From: Pectobacterium fontis
Lineage (GTDB): Bacteria; Pseudomonadota; Gammaproteobacteria; Enterobacterales; Enterobacteriaceae
Assembly (NCBI RefSeq): GCF_000803215.1
Contig: NZ_JSXC01000016.1
Span: 54,155-118,154 of the forward strand
Length of the DNA: 64,000 bases
Direction of reading: 5' to 3'
A program made the translations under genes and the position numbers. Below the pieces are notes generated by a model, which saw nothing but the letters and a program-made list of their open reading frames with translations, was not told where the DNA came from and did not search any database. Every line of letters starts with the position of its first letter. Position 1 is the stretch's first letter. Shown piece by piece: positions 18,301 through 27,242 of this stretch.

Positions 18301-21300
18301 TTGCTCAGCGTGAAGGTGCTGCCCTCACGTTTGAAGACCAGCAGACTGTCTCCCGTGGTGACATAGACGGAATTACCGTTGACCAGCACATCACGCACCA
18401 TGCCAATATCACTACCAAACGTCCCTATCGCGCTCAAATCGCTGGCATTAAACAAAGCGATACCGTTAGCACCAATCACATACAGGCTACTACCGTCACT
18501 GGAAGCCCGGATCTGAGTGGTGTCCGTCACGCCAGTGATTTCTACGCTGTTAGACAGGTGTAACTTGCCATCTTCACCACGTTGCAGCATATAGAGCGTG
18601 TTGTACTTCACATCATCACTGACCCCAGTGGCCTCGTTATAGACGGATTCACTGTGGGCGCGCACGGCGTAGATGTTATCCCCGATGACCGTGATGCCCT
18701 GAATACCAATCAGTCGTGAGTTTCCGTTGTCGTCCAGCAGGTCAAACAATTCCACATAATCCAACGAGCCTGCGTCAGCGCCTAAATGAGGAATCAAACG
18801 CGAGTCCTGTACGGTCACAACCGCGCTGATGTCGAGCAACGCAACGTTATCGTTAGCATCGGCAAGGCGTGTCAACGTGACCGTCACAGCCCCTTCAGAC
18901 ACCGCATCATTCACGGTCTGATAGTGGATGCCGTCTATCAGTGTTGACACCACCGTTGCACCATTGTCTCCGTCATGGAGAGAAAGCCTGAGTGTCGCGA
19001 TCCCGTTTTCGACGCTCACCTGATACTGATGGCCGTGTGTTGTTGTGCCCGCGCTCGTGGTCGCGGTGAGTGGGATAGACGTCCCATCGATCACCAGCGC
19101 TTCATTGGCTCCGGCACGGCTGACCGTCAGCGTCAGCTCTGAAAGCGCCGCGTTATCTTTGCCCAATGCGATATACACATCGCCAAACAAATCAATCGCA
19201 GCAGGCAAGCTACCCGCCCCCACATTTACCGTAGCCTGCTGGCCTGCCGTGATCAGCGTGGGTTCGGCTGGCGGGTTGGTGAGCACCAGCGCCAGCGTCA
19301 GATCGACGGATTTCCCACCGCTATCACGCACGCTGATTTGCAAATCGACCCGTTCTGGCGATTCGGTCGCGCCATTACGGTACGTCACCTGCTGCAAAAT
19401 CTGATTGGCGACAGCCTTGGAGATCGGTGAGGTGATGCTGATCGCGATCGTGCCTTCCGCTATCGTGACATCGGCAATTTTGGCGTTATTCAGCAGAAGT
19501 TCACTACCCTGTAGACTCAGCCCCCGCACATTGAGCAGACTGAACACATCGTCTGCGGAGGCGGAACCTGAACGTGAAATCGTAAAGGTCATGCCCTGAT
19601 AGCTATTCAGTTCATCCATATCCACATCGGAGAACTGTATTCCCTGCATAAAAGGCGTGCTGATAGTGCCAGCGAAATACGAAGAATGCGCCAACGCGCT
19701 GGACACGATCACGCCTGTATTGAAGAAGCGGGCGCCGGTATACAGCGACTGGCCATCATCCGATACCGTCAATGTGGTCACCGGACGCCCCACCGTGATG
19801 GTGCCTGTTTGTGTGAGTTTGCCATCTGAGGCAATCGCATACACCGTCACCACACCGTTATTGCTGCCAACATACAGCGTTTTGCCGTCAGACGTTGCGG
19901 TTACGCCCCACGGGTTGGTAAATTTCAGCGCCTCAACGCGATTGACGGCGTTTGTCTCACTGTCGTAATGCAGAACGGTCAGTCGGTTCCCCACGTTGCT
20001 GGTGACCACATAGATATAGCCTTCATCCGTCACGGTAAAAGCGGAATTCGCGTGGTTCAGTTCATTGTTGCTTTCCAGCGTTCCGGCGGCTTTCTGCGCA
20101 CCGGAGCTATCGGTGTAGGTCAGTGTGACGCCATCATCACCACGGGCCAGTTGTCCGGCATAGCTCAACGCACCGCCTGCCGCCGTGGTGTAAATCGTTA
20201 TTTTGCCGCTGTTGCCCATGACATAAACGGTGCCCTTGGCATCAATCGACAAGCCGATCGGGGTGGTGCCATCCACCTGATTAAACGTCGTGGCACTGCC
20301 CAGTGCGCCATTGGCACCAATGGTGTAGTGGTACAAGGTGCCGGACGTCAGCGCATACAGACTCTTCCCGTCATCGGAACGCACCATATTCAGCACACTG
20401 CCAGACAGCCCTTCCACACGGGCGGTCAGGCTTAATATCCCCGTATCGGCATCTTTGCTAAACACCAACACCGTCGAATCAGCACTCAGGTAAACCGTCG
20501 AGCCATCCGCAGAGAACACCGCCGCACGCCCGACAAGCCCGCTGACTTCCGTCCCATTTTCCGCATTACCATCATCGGTGCCTGGCACCAGTTGCTGTAA
20601 CAGTGTCAAGGCTCCGGTAGCGGGATCGCGCTGATAGAGGCTAACCCGCGCATCGCCACCATAGTTAGGTGAGGTGGTGCCAATCACCAGTAGCGTGCGA
20701 CCATCATCAGACAACACCATACTGCTGACATGGGTGCTATAACCGGTAAGCAACCCGTTTGAATAATATAAATTAGGATTGACCGCGATATCGGTTTCGA
20801 TGGTAGGCGCATTGTTAATGGCTAATGTCAGGGTGGTCGTGACATTGAGCGTCGCCGTATCCACATTTTGCCCTGTCGCGCCACCGTCATCTCGCACACT
20901 GACCAATGTCACCGTACGCGTACCCGTCGTGGCTTTTACCGTGTCGTTAAGGTAGGTAACATCGTTGATCAAGGTCTGTGCCGCCGCCACCGTCATCCCC
21001 GTCGCATGATGGATAGTCAACGTGCCGCTACCATCGCTTAGCGTGTAGGTGTAGCTATAGCCGCTTGACGTTTCCCCAGAGCCTGACTGAGTGAGGTTAA
21101 TACGCGTGCCATCAATCACCAGAAACTCATTAGCGGCCTGCTCCAGCCCACCAATATTCAGTGTGATATCAAGAATTTTTTGTCCGGCTTCACCGGCGCT
21201 CATCTGCGTATTGGTGAACAGCTTGACGGAGGTCGATGTCGTATCATAGGTTGGCACCGTGATAGCACTCGTCACCAACTGGGGCGCAGTATTGCTTGCC

Positions 21301-23303
21301 ATCATCACGGCGAGCGCCACGGGGAGGCTATCGGCGCGACCGTCATTGGCCCGCAGAGAGAGCGTCACGATGCTGCCATCCGCCACGGTATCGGTATTCT
21401 GGTACGTAACCTGATGTAAAACCGCATTCGCCTCTGCCCGATTGACACCAGCCAGGAAAGTGAGCGTCAGTGTTCCGGCATTCTGGCTAAACGTGGCAAT
21501 CGCACGTTCGCCCTGAAAAACTTGTCCGTTTTCCAGCCGCAGATTATTCGCCGCGTTGAAACTAAACACATCCTTGAGGGATGCCCCACCGTCACGCGAG
21601 ACGATCACAGCCAAAGTGCCGTAGTTGCCATTTCCCGCATTCAGCGCATCGAAATTGGCATCCGATAAGGTTAACCCGGCGCCAATCGCCACGCCGGTGC
21701 CACGAACCTGCGTTAAAAGCGTTGAGTAACGGCTCACACCGTCACCAGCGACGAGTAATGAGCGACCATCGGGTGATAACGTAATATCCGTTCCGCTGGT
21801 ACTTCCCGCCACCTGCCCTGTCTGCGTTAACACCCCCGTTGTCGAAACGGCGTAGATAGAAACACGACCATCCGTCGTTGCGACATAGAGCTGCGTCCCT
21901 TGCGCATTCATCACCATGCTGCTGACGGGGTTACTGGCGAATGAATTTACTAACGTCAGCTCGTTATTCGCACCGATACGATAGAGCGAAATATCATTAG
22001 TATTGGGATTAGCGACATAGACCGACTGTTTATCTGCCGATACCGCCAACGAGTAGTTAACAAGATCCTGTCCCTTGATAGCGAATAGAATGCTGCCGAG
22101 AGAATTCAGCTTCCCGTCGCTGCCACGCTGGTAAACCGTCAGCCCATGATTGTCGGTAGAGTTCAGCCCGCTATGCACAATATAGACATAGTCACCAACG
22201 GTAGTGATCAAACTATTACGGTGACGGAGTGACTCGCTACGGGTTAACTCGCCCGTTTCGGCATTGCGCTGGTAGACAAGTACATCACGACCGTAACCAC
22301 CCGTGGCATCCGCATAGACCTGCGAGCCGTCGTCTGCTATCGCCAGTCCACCGCTCGCCCCTGAGCCAACAGAAAGGGTAGCGGTATACCTGAGGTTACC
22401 GTCCTCAAGGCTAAATTGCATCAGGTTGCCATTGCCCGATAAGGTATACAGTGACTTGCCATCGGCGCTCACCACCAGATCATTCACATTCCCCAGATTC
22501 TCAACCGACAGGATTTGTTTTTGCGTCAGTTGCCCTGAGGTCCCCACAGAAAAAACCGTCAGCGTGTTATCCGCACCCGCGACATAGGCCTGTTTACCGT
22601 CGGCAGAGTAGGCGACGTCCGTTCCGTGTGCTAATGACTCGGCTTCCAGTAAAACGTCCCCCGTGACCACGGGGGCGACATTGATTCTGCTGTCGATGGT
22701 GACGGTCGAGTGAATATTCAGATCGGCAGTATCACCGTCATCGCTCAGGCTTTTCAGCGTCACGCTGACATCACCACCTGCGACCGTGTTATCGAGTGGC
22801 TTATACGCGATACCGTCGATCAAGCGCGCCACATCAGTAGGGGCAAATGCTTCGGAGGAGGCAATACTCAGGGTGATGGTGGTCGTTTCACCGCTGACCG
22901 TGACGCCATAGCTGTACTGTCCCGTTCCTGTCGTCGTTTTCGCTCCCGTAAAGGCTTCCAACGTAATGGAAGTATTGTCGATCACCAATGCCTGATTCGC
23001 GCCCGTGCGGTTGACAGTGATCGTCAGATCTTTCAGCTCTTGTCCGTCATTACTTGCCGACACGCTGACGTTACTGAACAGATCCACCGCAGCAAAGCTG
23101 TCGCTGGTATCGGTAATCGTGACCGTCGCCTTAACTGGCGTGGCATCCACACCGGGTGCCGTTTCCGTTGCGGCAACATGCGCGGCGACATCCGCCGCCG
23201 TGGTGACAGCCGCGGCATCAAACATCATGCGCGGCTCCAATACCCACGCCTGACGTGGAGTACGCGTTAAGCCTGAACCAGATTTTGAGCGGGAAAAAGT
23301 CAT
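15321..23303 (-). CDS. Giant LEPR-motif exoprotein with three beta-propellers
   Basis: The 2,660-residue protein has no Sec signal. Instead its N-terminus is basic and carries LEPRMMFDA at residues 22-30, the LEPR-type motif found at the start of very long bacterial surface or secreted proteins. Three modules follow, each with cadherin-like domains (LTLTFLAGVN, ALVIDNTSI) and a lactonase-like beta-propeller (about 215-540, 838-1220 and 1500-1880; blades read LSPDGKTLFV or ADDGSQVYA). Two nearly identical putative-Ig (He_PIG) domains occupy about 2178-2370, and a C-terminal region of about 290 residues ends in a Gln/Leu-rich helix. It is Asp/Thr/Gly-rich and poor in Cys, as expected for a secreted protein. 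AGGA lies ten bases before the ATG. It stands between tadG and the exporter genes and is their likely substrate. Confidence 0.88.
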   Translation of the reverse strand: MTFSRSKSGSGLTRTPRQAWVLEPRMMFDAAAVTTAADVAAHVAATETAPGVDATPVKATVTITDTSDSFAAVDLFSNVSVSASNDGQELKDLTITVNRTGANQALVIDNTSITLEAFTGAKTTTGTGQYSYGVTVSGETTTITLSIASSEAFAPTDVARLIDGIAYKPLDNTVAGGDVSVTLKSLSDDGDTADLNIHSTVTIDSRINVAPVVTGDVLLEAESLAHGTDVAYSADGKQAYVAGADNTLTVFSVGTSGQLTQKQILSVENLGNVNDLVVSADGKSLYTLSGNGNLMQFSLEDGNLRYTATLSVGSGASGGLAIADDGSQVYADATGGYGRDVLVYQRNAETGELTRSESLRHRNSLITTVGDYVYIVHSGLNSTDNHGLTVYQRGSDGKLNSLGSILFAIKGQDLVNYSLAVSADKQSVYVANPNTNDISLYRIGANNELTLVNSFASNPVSSMVMNAQGTQLYVATTDGRVSIYAVSTTGVLTQTGQVAGSTSGTDITLSPDGRSLLVAGDGVSRYSTLLTQVRGTGVAIGAGLTLSDANFDALNAGNGNYGTLAVIVSRDGGASLKDVFSFNAANNLRLENGQVFQGERAIATFSQNAGTLTLTFLAGVNRAEANAVLHQVTYQNTDTVADGSIVTLSLRANDGRADSLPVALAVMMASNTAPQLVTSAITVPTYDTTSTSVKLFTNTQMSAGEAGQKILDITLNIGGLEQAANEFLVIDGTRINLTQSGSGETSSGYSYTYTLSDGSGTLTIHHATGMTVAAAQTLINDVTYLNDTVKATTGTRTVTLVSVRDDGGATGQNVDTATLNVTTTLTLAINNAPTIETDIAVNPNLYYSNGLLTGYSTHVSSMVLSDDGRTLLVIGTTSPNYGGDARVSLYQRDPATGALTLLQQLVPGTDDGNAENGTEVSGLVGRAAVFSADGSTVYLSADSTVLVFSKDADTGILSLTARVEGLSGSVLNMVRSDDGKSLYALTSGTLYHYTIGANGALGSATTFNQVDGTTPIGLSIDAKGTVYVMGNSGKITIYTTAAGGALSYAGQLARGDDGVTLTYTDSSGAQKAAGTLESNNELNHANSAFTVTDEGYIYVVTSNVGNRLTVLHYDSETNAVNRVEALKFTNPWGVTATSDGKTLYVGSNNGVVTVYAIASDGKLTQTGTITVGRPVTTLTVSDDGQSLYTGARFFNTGVIVSSALAHSSYFAGTISTPFMQGIQFSDVDMDELNSYQGMTFTISRSGSASADDVFSLLNVRGLSLQGSELLLNNAKIADVTIAEGTIAISITSPISKAVANQILQQVTYRNGATESPERVDLQISVRDSGGKSVDLTLALVLTNPPAEPTLITAGQQATVNVGAGSLPAAIDLFGDVYIALGKDNAALSELTLTVSRAGANEALVIDGTSIPLTATTSAGTTTHGHQYQVSVENGIATLRLSLHDGDNGATVVSTLIDGIHYQTVNDAVSEGAVTVTLTRLADANDNVALLDISAVVTVQDSRLIPHLGADAGSLDYVELFDLLDDNGNSRLIGIQGITVIGDNIYAVRAHSESVYNEATGVSDDVKYNTLYMLQRGEDGKLHLSNSVEITGVTDTTQIRASSDGSSLYVIGANGIALFNASDLSAIGTFGSDIGMVRDVLVNGNSVYVTTGDSLLVFKREGSTFTLSNTFTDAGDSGLQLDAANALTLSPDGKTLFVATSGGETVVSRFSVADDGVLTFRQSVAGTSASEDGYYASALDVSPDGKTLYVVDNNKLLHIFSVAEDGTLTASSTLTIGEQVTLVKQVLVSPDGKNVVVIGDLGKSDLSNTYGVILYSRAADGSLTPLQSVEGFGDLANYNGTALNEIRQAAFSEDGKQLYLTGTINYGTPEGVIVLDLQPANVTFTEEGSAVALLPGGTLSALANNQSSYQGATLVIERTGGTQASDQFGFLQDSGLSVKDNQIWQGDKAIANVATSTTGTLTLTFLAGVNQSEAQQVLRAISYSTTNNAPTLAGDHAAFQITFNDGKGRTATFTAEVALIDINDAAIVSTEPVSSSYASGGDAVHLFKNTTIDTVEVGQQIHRLEVHVSPVSAGDVLHVDGGTIALDQTIDYQVFVGESKIEYRVSVTEGVATVTLYVMRDGAGTAQLIDSLTYSHSGTDGSGSRSIGLKIFEEVDWLSAQPHNDEVAFSGEARVTFNAPENSAPVYNDNAGLNLGQLQASTAYHYTLPENLFTDADRDSLTWRVSGLPAGLSFDAATRTISGTPTAAGEFTMVLTANDGKAEATHSVQVTVDPAAPENSAPVYNDNAGLNLGQPQAGTAYHYALPDNLFTDADNESLTWRVSGLPGGLRFDAATRTISGTPTAAGEFTVVLTANDGKAEATHSVKVTVAQAPAPGPSDNRPAFAPMIPMWHGMGRPVDMGEREREQPLGAIVVDLSRPEAPPQPLSQPINPVVEPVRQRDADMARQSNAPWVLTPLMSPLLPTLESVDFSSRPDAAIRDNASVRSADSNLFLSVRGQAMALESAFSSVQGALQPDASGALVFSLPQRMFSVREGNATLTLQLANGRPLPSWVQFDARSGVVRITDASAVQVNQIQLALKAQAADGSSRIVPITLQTGQGGGAEMATDRGAMQRPSLPVENRNVEPLSPAGKTAFTEQLRQHQPEQDDLLAALSELSSQRA
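16190..16772. repeat. Two tandem 291-bp repeats within the giant exoprotein gene
   Basis: Two adjacent copies, 97 codons apart, encode the He_PIG domains (LTWRVSGLPAGLSFDAATR and LTWRVSGLPGGLRFDAATR). They are nearly identical at the DNA level, including synonymous positions, which suggests a recent duplication and a site prone to repeat-number change. Confidence 0.85.
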
Positions 23304-23382
23304 CGTGTCATGTCCTGTCTTTAAACGAAAACGAACAAAAAATTGAAGCGGTAAACGGCATCATTCCGAGCATCGTCATGCA

Positions 23383-25002
23383 TCATTCAACCAACCGAAC
23401 GTAACCACCTTCGGTTTCGATCTGGCCTGCAATGCTTTCCAGTCGCCGGGTCAATTGCTCCTGAACCCCATCAGAACCAAAACCAGACGCATCGATAAAG
23501 CTCATCCGTTTTCTCCCTTCGGTACAAATCAGCAGCCCTGGCGTCGCTTCCCGATCAAACAGATTGCGGTCGAAATCTTCCGAATCTCCGGGGCGGATAC
23601 CGATAAAGTAGAATTTGATATTGCGCGCGCGGAAGCTGGAGCACAGATCTTGAAAACGCTGTCTGGCAAAGGCTTGCGACGGATTGGTGCCGGTCACGCC
23701 ACGAAATTGATTACGATTAAAGTTATAACCGTCGGTATCGAACCAGCTACCAGAGGTATCCGCCAGCATGACGATGACTTTCTGACCATCCCCCTGACCA
23801 TCGAGGTTAAAGTCCAACGGCAATGTGGGATCGCCCCAACCATCGGCACCACGCATATTGGGTGAGAGCGCCGCCGCTGCCCACGACATCGCAATCGCAT
23901 AGTTGACATTAAAACGAGAAGAAAGCTGATCGATACGCTGTTCCAGTTTTTCCTGTTCATTGGTTAGCGGCAGCAGGGCAGCGTTCGGGCACCCTCGGTC
24001 TGCCACAATCCAGCGGGTATCGGAGGGGCCACTCTCATCAAAGTCAGGGTTAGGGCCAACCCAGGAGATCGGTGGCGCACCGGGGCTACCGTTTTCCGGC
24101 AGATCGTGGCGGTAATAAATACCGAATTGCCCCACGGGTGGCTCATCCCAGAAAAAGTTTTCTCCTCGACCCAGCCCACGGTACATACAGAGCAAGTTGG
24201 CGCGACGATCAGGAAAACGGCGGTCAGCCAGGCTGCTAACCACCCCGCTGGCAAAGAGCGAGCGCAGTTCCGGCGGGGTCAACGCCCCTGGCGCGGCCCA
24301 ACGGCGAATACGGTTTGGATCTTCTGCATCATACACATTCACCGATTGGCTATAGGGCACCAGCGACAGCCACATGTTGTCGCGTTTACCATCCGAATTG
24401 CCCAACATACGCTCGACAAAATTACGGCTCACTTGCTTAAGTGAATTGATATCACCTTGGCTCATGCTTACCGTCACGGGAACAGCCAAGGCGATTTCGG
24501 TTGGGCGGTTGATAATCTCAGCCGTTGAATAAATCTCCTGCCCTCTGCCTCCCAGATTCATCAGATTGGGCTGGGTAGTAAAAGCGACCGTGACGGTAAA
24601 GGTCTTGCGGGTATCGCTCACTTTCCCTTCCACGACCTTCACATCGCCGGGTTCCAGATTTCTACCCAAACTGCTGTTCATTCCCAGATTGTTTCTGACG
24701 TATTCATACGCCAGCGTGTTGGCCTCTTCCTGGCTATATTCATCACCATTAATCGTCGCCTGATTCCCGACGGCTAATGCAGCAGCATCGGCCGCCCGCT
24801 TTATTTGGGCAGCATCTCCCGTTGCCGTTGAGGTATCCACAACATAAGCGGCAGTGACTAACAGCGCCATTGCGCCCAGTACATAAAATGCGGTGCCCGC
24901 GCCTTTTTCCTGCCGAAGAAAATCGGACAGGCGCTCACGCAAGAACAGAGTGAACCCTCTATCGTGTTTTTTTATCTTTCTGTTCTGTAAGGTTTTTCTC
25001 AT
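23383..25002 (-). CDS. tadG: TadG, pseudopilin-like von Willebrand A protein of the Tad pilus
   Basis: The 539-residue protein has an N-terminal membrane segment (GTAFYVLGAMALLVTAAYVVD) typical of TadE/TadG pseudopilin-like proteins, followed by the Tad-type region SGDAAQIKRAADAAALAVGN-like in character, and a C-terminal von Willebrand A domain with the metal-site motif DTSGSW near residue 415. TadG is needed for assembly or anchoring of Flp fibrils in related systems. AGGA precedes the start. A GTG three bases upstream is an alternative start. It closes the tad locus; the giant exoprotein gene begins only 79 bases downstream on the same strand, so readthrough into the export locus is possible. 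Confidence 0.9.
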   Translation of the reverse strand: MRKTLQNRKIKKHDRGFTLFLRERLSDFLRQEKGAGTAFYVLGAMALLVTAAYVVDTSTATGDAAQIKRAADAAALAVGNQATINGDEYSQEEANTLAYEYVRNNLGMNSSLGRNLEPGDVKVVEGKVSDTRKTFTVTVAFTTQPNLMNLGGRGQEIYSTAEIINRPTEIALAVPVTVSMSQGDINSLKQVSRNFVERMLGNSDGKRDNMWLSLVPYSQSVNVYDAEDPNRIRRWAAPGALTPPELRSLFASGVVSSLADRRFPDRRANLLCMYRGLGRGENFFWDEPPVGQFGIYYRHDLPENGSPGAPPISWVGPNPDFDESGPSDTRWIVADRGCPNAALLPLTNEQEKLEQRIDQLSSRFNVNYAIAMSWAAAALSPNMRGADGWGDPTLPLDFNLDGQGDGQKVIVMLADTSGSWFDTDGYNFNRNQFRGVTGTNPSQAFARQRFQDLCSSFRARNIKFYFIGIRPGDSEDFDRNLFDREATPGLLICTEGRKRMSFIDASGFGSDGVQEQLTRRLESIAGQIETEGGYVRLVE

Positions 25003-25167
25003 CACATCTTATCCTGCATACCTGGATTTAGCGCGTAAACAATCCGCCCATGACTTGGGAAAATAAAAACGACATGGCTCATCATGCTGATTAATCGTTA
25101 AACGTTTCGTTATTTCACTAGCGAGAACGTTGTCACGGTTCGCGTTCTGATTGACGCGTTACCGCTA

Positions 25168-25773
25168 TTATTCTTCTTCCAACTGCGCTTCTTTTCGGAG
25201 TGCCTCATCCAATTCCACGACATTGATCGCTACACGGTTAACTGACGAGGTGTGCAACATGCCGCCTAGCGATAATCCCCCCAGTAGGCCGACATCGTTG
25301 CCCTCGCGGCAGATCTCGACCACTAACATCGACACGTTTTTGCTACCGTCTTCCCGATTTCGCTCCGGCAACGTAGGGAGATACTCCTGCCCCGGCAGCG
25401 TTTCACTTTCTGCACACAACCCTTCTGCGGTGCCTCTGCTCAGTTGCCAGTACAGATCGCCAGTTTGAAGGACATTACTGATTAATAGCTGGTAATTGCC
25501 CATGCCTTCCGTTGGTAGCACCGTATCCAGTAATCCTTTTAGCCCTTGCGCATCCAACTTTTGCTGCATCGCTAATATCGATGCAATCGCGCCTGCGCGC
25601 TGTTCCATACGTGAGCGTTCTAGCCCAACCGTGTAGATATCCGCACACAACGATCCAATGGCTAGCACAATCGGAAACGCCAGTGCGGTTTCCACCGCCA
25701 CAGAAGCCCGACAGGATGACCAGAAACGGCATGCCTTCAAAAAACGGGTTATCATTATCAGGAAATCAGTCAT
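25168..25773 (-). CDS. tadF: TadF, minor pseudopilin of the Tad pilus
   Basis: The 201-residue protein has the short basic N-terminus, hydrophobic helix and glutamate of TadE/F pseudopilins (SVAVETALAFPIVLAIGSL), then a periplasmic domain. The start MTDFLIMITRF is chosen because its ATG lies eight bases inside tadE, the tight coupling seen elsewhere in this operon; a start eight codons earlier is possible but lacks support. TadF is processed by the TadV peptidase in Aggregatibacter and is required for Flp pilus assembly. It lies between tadE and tadG. Confidence 0.85.
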   Translation of the reverse strand: MTDFLIMITRFLKACRFWSSCRASVAVETALAFPIVLAIGSLCADIYTVGLERSRMEQRAGAIASILAMQQKLDAQGLKGLLDTVLPTEGMGNYQLLISNVLQTGDLYWQLSRGTAEGLCAESETLPGQEYLPTLPERNREDGSKNVSMLVVEICREGNDVGLLGGLSLGGMLHTSSVNRVAINVVELDEALRKEAQLEEE

Positions 25774-26305
25774 TACGCAGTTCCGTCCCGAATACATGTT
25801 TGTATTGATAACGGAAGGTGTCGCCTAGCGTTAAGACCTCCGGCAGCGGCGTAATAAAGGCTTTTTTTATCTGTACCGTCACGGACCACACCGGTAGTGT
25901 CGTGCTGATTTCCCCGCTCTCTTCCTCGTCCTGGCTGTTATTGTTGCTTCTCACTCCACCAAGCTGACTCAGGTTGTCAAAATGCAACACGCTGACGGTT
26001 AAATCGTCTTCATTAAGGTAGCCGTAACCCGATTGCACCATGCGTTCTTTGAGGCGTGTCCCCATCTGTTCCGCACTGTCCGAGACAAGGTTATCAAGCC
26101 GGAATGTCTGTACCGCTTTATCTAATGCCGCACTGCCTACCGCGATCACCAGCCCGATACGCGCCAGTTCGAATAGCATCATCACGCCAACCAACACCAC
26201 CGGCACCAGAAAGGCCATCTCGGTGGCAATCACACCAGAGGTGCTGCGCCAATGGCGTTCGTGATGCGCAATCAACCCGTTGTCACACATACGCCACCAC
26301 GCCAT
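25766..26305 (-). CDS. tadE: TadE, minor pseudopilin of the Tad pilus
   Basis: The 179-residue protein has the TadE-type segment TSGVIATEMAFLVPVVLVGV, with the conserved glutamate after the presumptive processing site, and a C-terminal periplasmic domain. In characterised Tad systems TadE is cleaved by the prepilin peptidase and acts in fibre initiation. Its ATG overlaps the tadD stop by one base (TAATG) and its 3' end overlaps tadF by eight bases. The N-terminal leader of about 25 residues is long for the family but has no better internal start. Confidence 0.87.
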   Translation of the reverse strand: MAWWRMCDNGLIAHHERHWRSTSGVIATEMAFLVPVVLVGVMMLFELARIGLVIAVGSAALDKAVQTFRLDNLVSDSAEQMGTRLKERMVQSGYGYLNEDDLTVSVLHFDNLSQLGGVRSNNNSQDEEESGEISTTLPVWSVTVQIKKAFITPLPEVLTLGDTFRYQYKHVFGTELRND

Positions 26306-27171
26306 TACTCAGGGTTACTCAATTGCAGACGCTGACGGCTGGATAACAGCAGTGTTTCACCACGCGTTTGACCTTGCTGCATCTGCTGCACGCGTTGATT
26401 CAGCGCGTCCATCAGTTCATCAATACGCTGCGGTTGGGCGATGGTCGCCAGCGTCGCACGCGCATCATCCTCTCTACCGCCAGAAAGGTAGGCCAGCGCC
26501 AGATTCAATCGGCCTGTCGCGTTGCTCTCATCCACCGAGCGCAGCAGGGAAATGGCTTTATCGGCGTTGCCACTTGCCAGCCACGAGAGCGCCAGATTGT
26601 TGAGCGCCGCCACATCGGCGGGACTAACCTGTAAGGCTTTTTCAAACAACTGACGCGCTTCGGCATGTTTACCCGAGGCATCCATCACCACGCCCATGCC
26701 ATTGAGCGCTCCCACGTCGTTCGGCTGTGCTTTTAACGCGCAGGAAAAATCGTTCTGCGCCATCGTATTGCGCCCTAACGCTAACTGCGCGCGCCCCATG
26801 CCCAGACACACTGCCAGCGCTTCTTCCGCTGTCATCTTACTGGTATCGCCACCCAGCGCCTGACGCGCCCGACCATACAATTCCAGCGACTGCTGCGGCG
26901 AACGCGCCAAAGCCGCTACGCTGGCATACTCCAGCATTTCCGCGCCTTTCAACGCACCACGGCTGTCGAGGCGGGCATACACTTCCGTCGCCGCCTCAAC
27001 GCGGCCTTGATCGCGCAGCAGACGTGCCAAACGCAAGCCTTCGTCTTTATTGCCTTTAAGCGCCATCGAGCTGCCACATCCCACCAGCACGGTACTGACC
27101 ACTAACAGCGCTAGCATAGGCGCACCGCGCTTGAGTTTTGTTACCAGATCGACCATTTTCGCTAACTCCAT
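26305..27171 (-). CDS. tadD: TadD, TPR lipoprotein of the Tad pilus
   Basis: The 288-residue protein has a signal peptide ending in the lipobox VLVGC, near residue 32, and several tetratricopeptide repeats (PNDVGALNGMGVVMDASGKH, then PADVAALNNLALSWLASGNA). TadD resembles pilotins and TPR partners that help the secretin or the inner platform assemble. A start at codon 6 has the better ribosome site (GGAG, nine bases). The C-terminal half is Gln-rich (NQRVQQMQQGQTRGE). It is separated from tadC by 71 bases and coupled to tadE. Confidence 0.9.
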   Translation of the reverse strand: MELAKMVDLVTKLKRGAPMLALLVVSTVLVGCGSSMALKGNKDEGLRLARLLRDQGRVEAATEVYARLDSRGALKGAEMLEYASVAALARSPQQSLELYGRARQALGGDTSKMTAEEALAVCLGMGRAQLALGRNTMAQNDFSCALKAQPNDVGALNGMGVVMDASGKHAEARQLFEKALQVSPADVAALNNLALSWLASGNADKAISLLRSVDESNATGRLNLALAYLSGGREDDARATLATIAQPQRIDELMDALNQRVQQMQQGQTRGETLLLSSRQRLQLSNPE

Positions 27172-27242
27172 CAGTTGTCACTCTGAGGACTCCAGATTCA
27201 GATCGGGAATCCATATTGTTAATCAATGCGTGGTAATCACGC

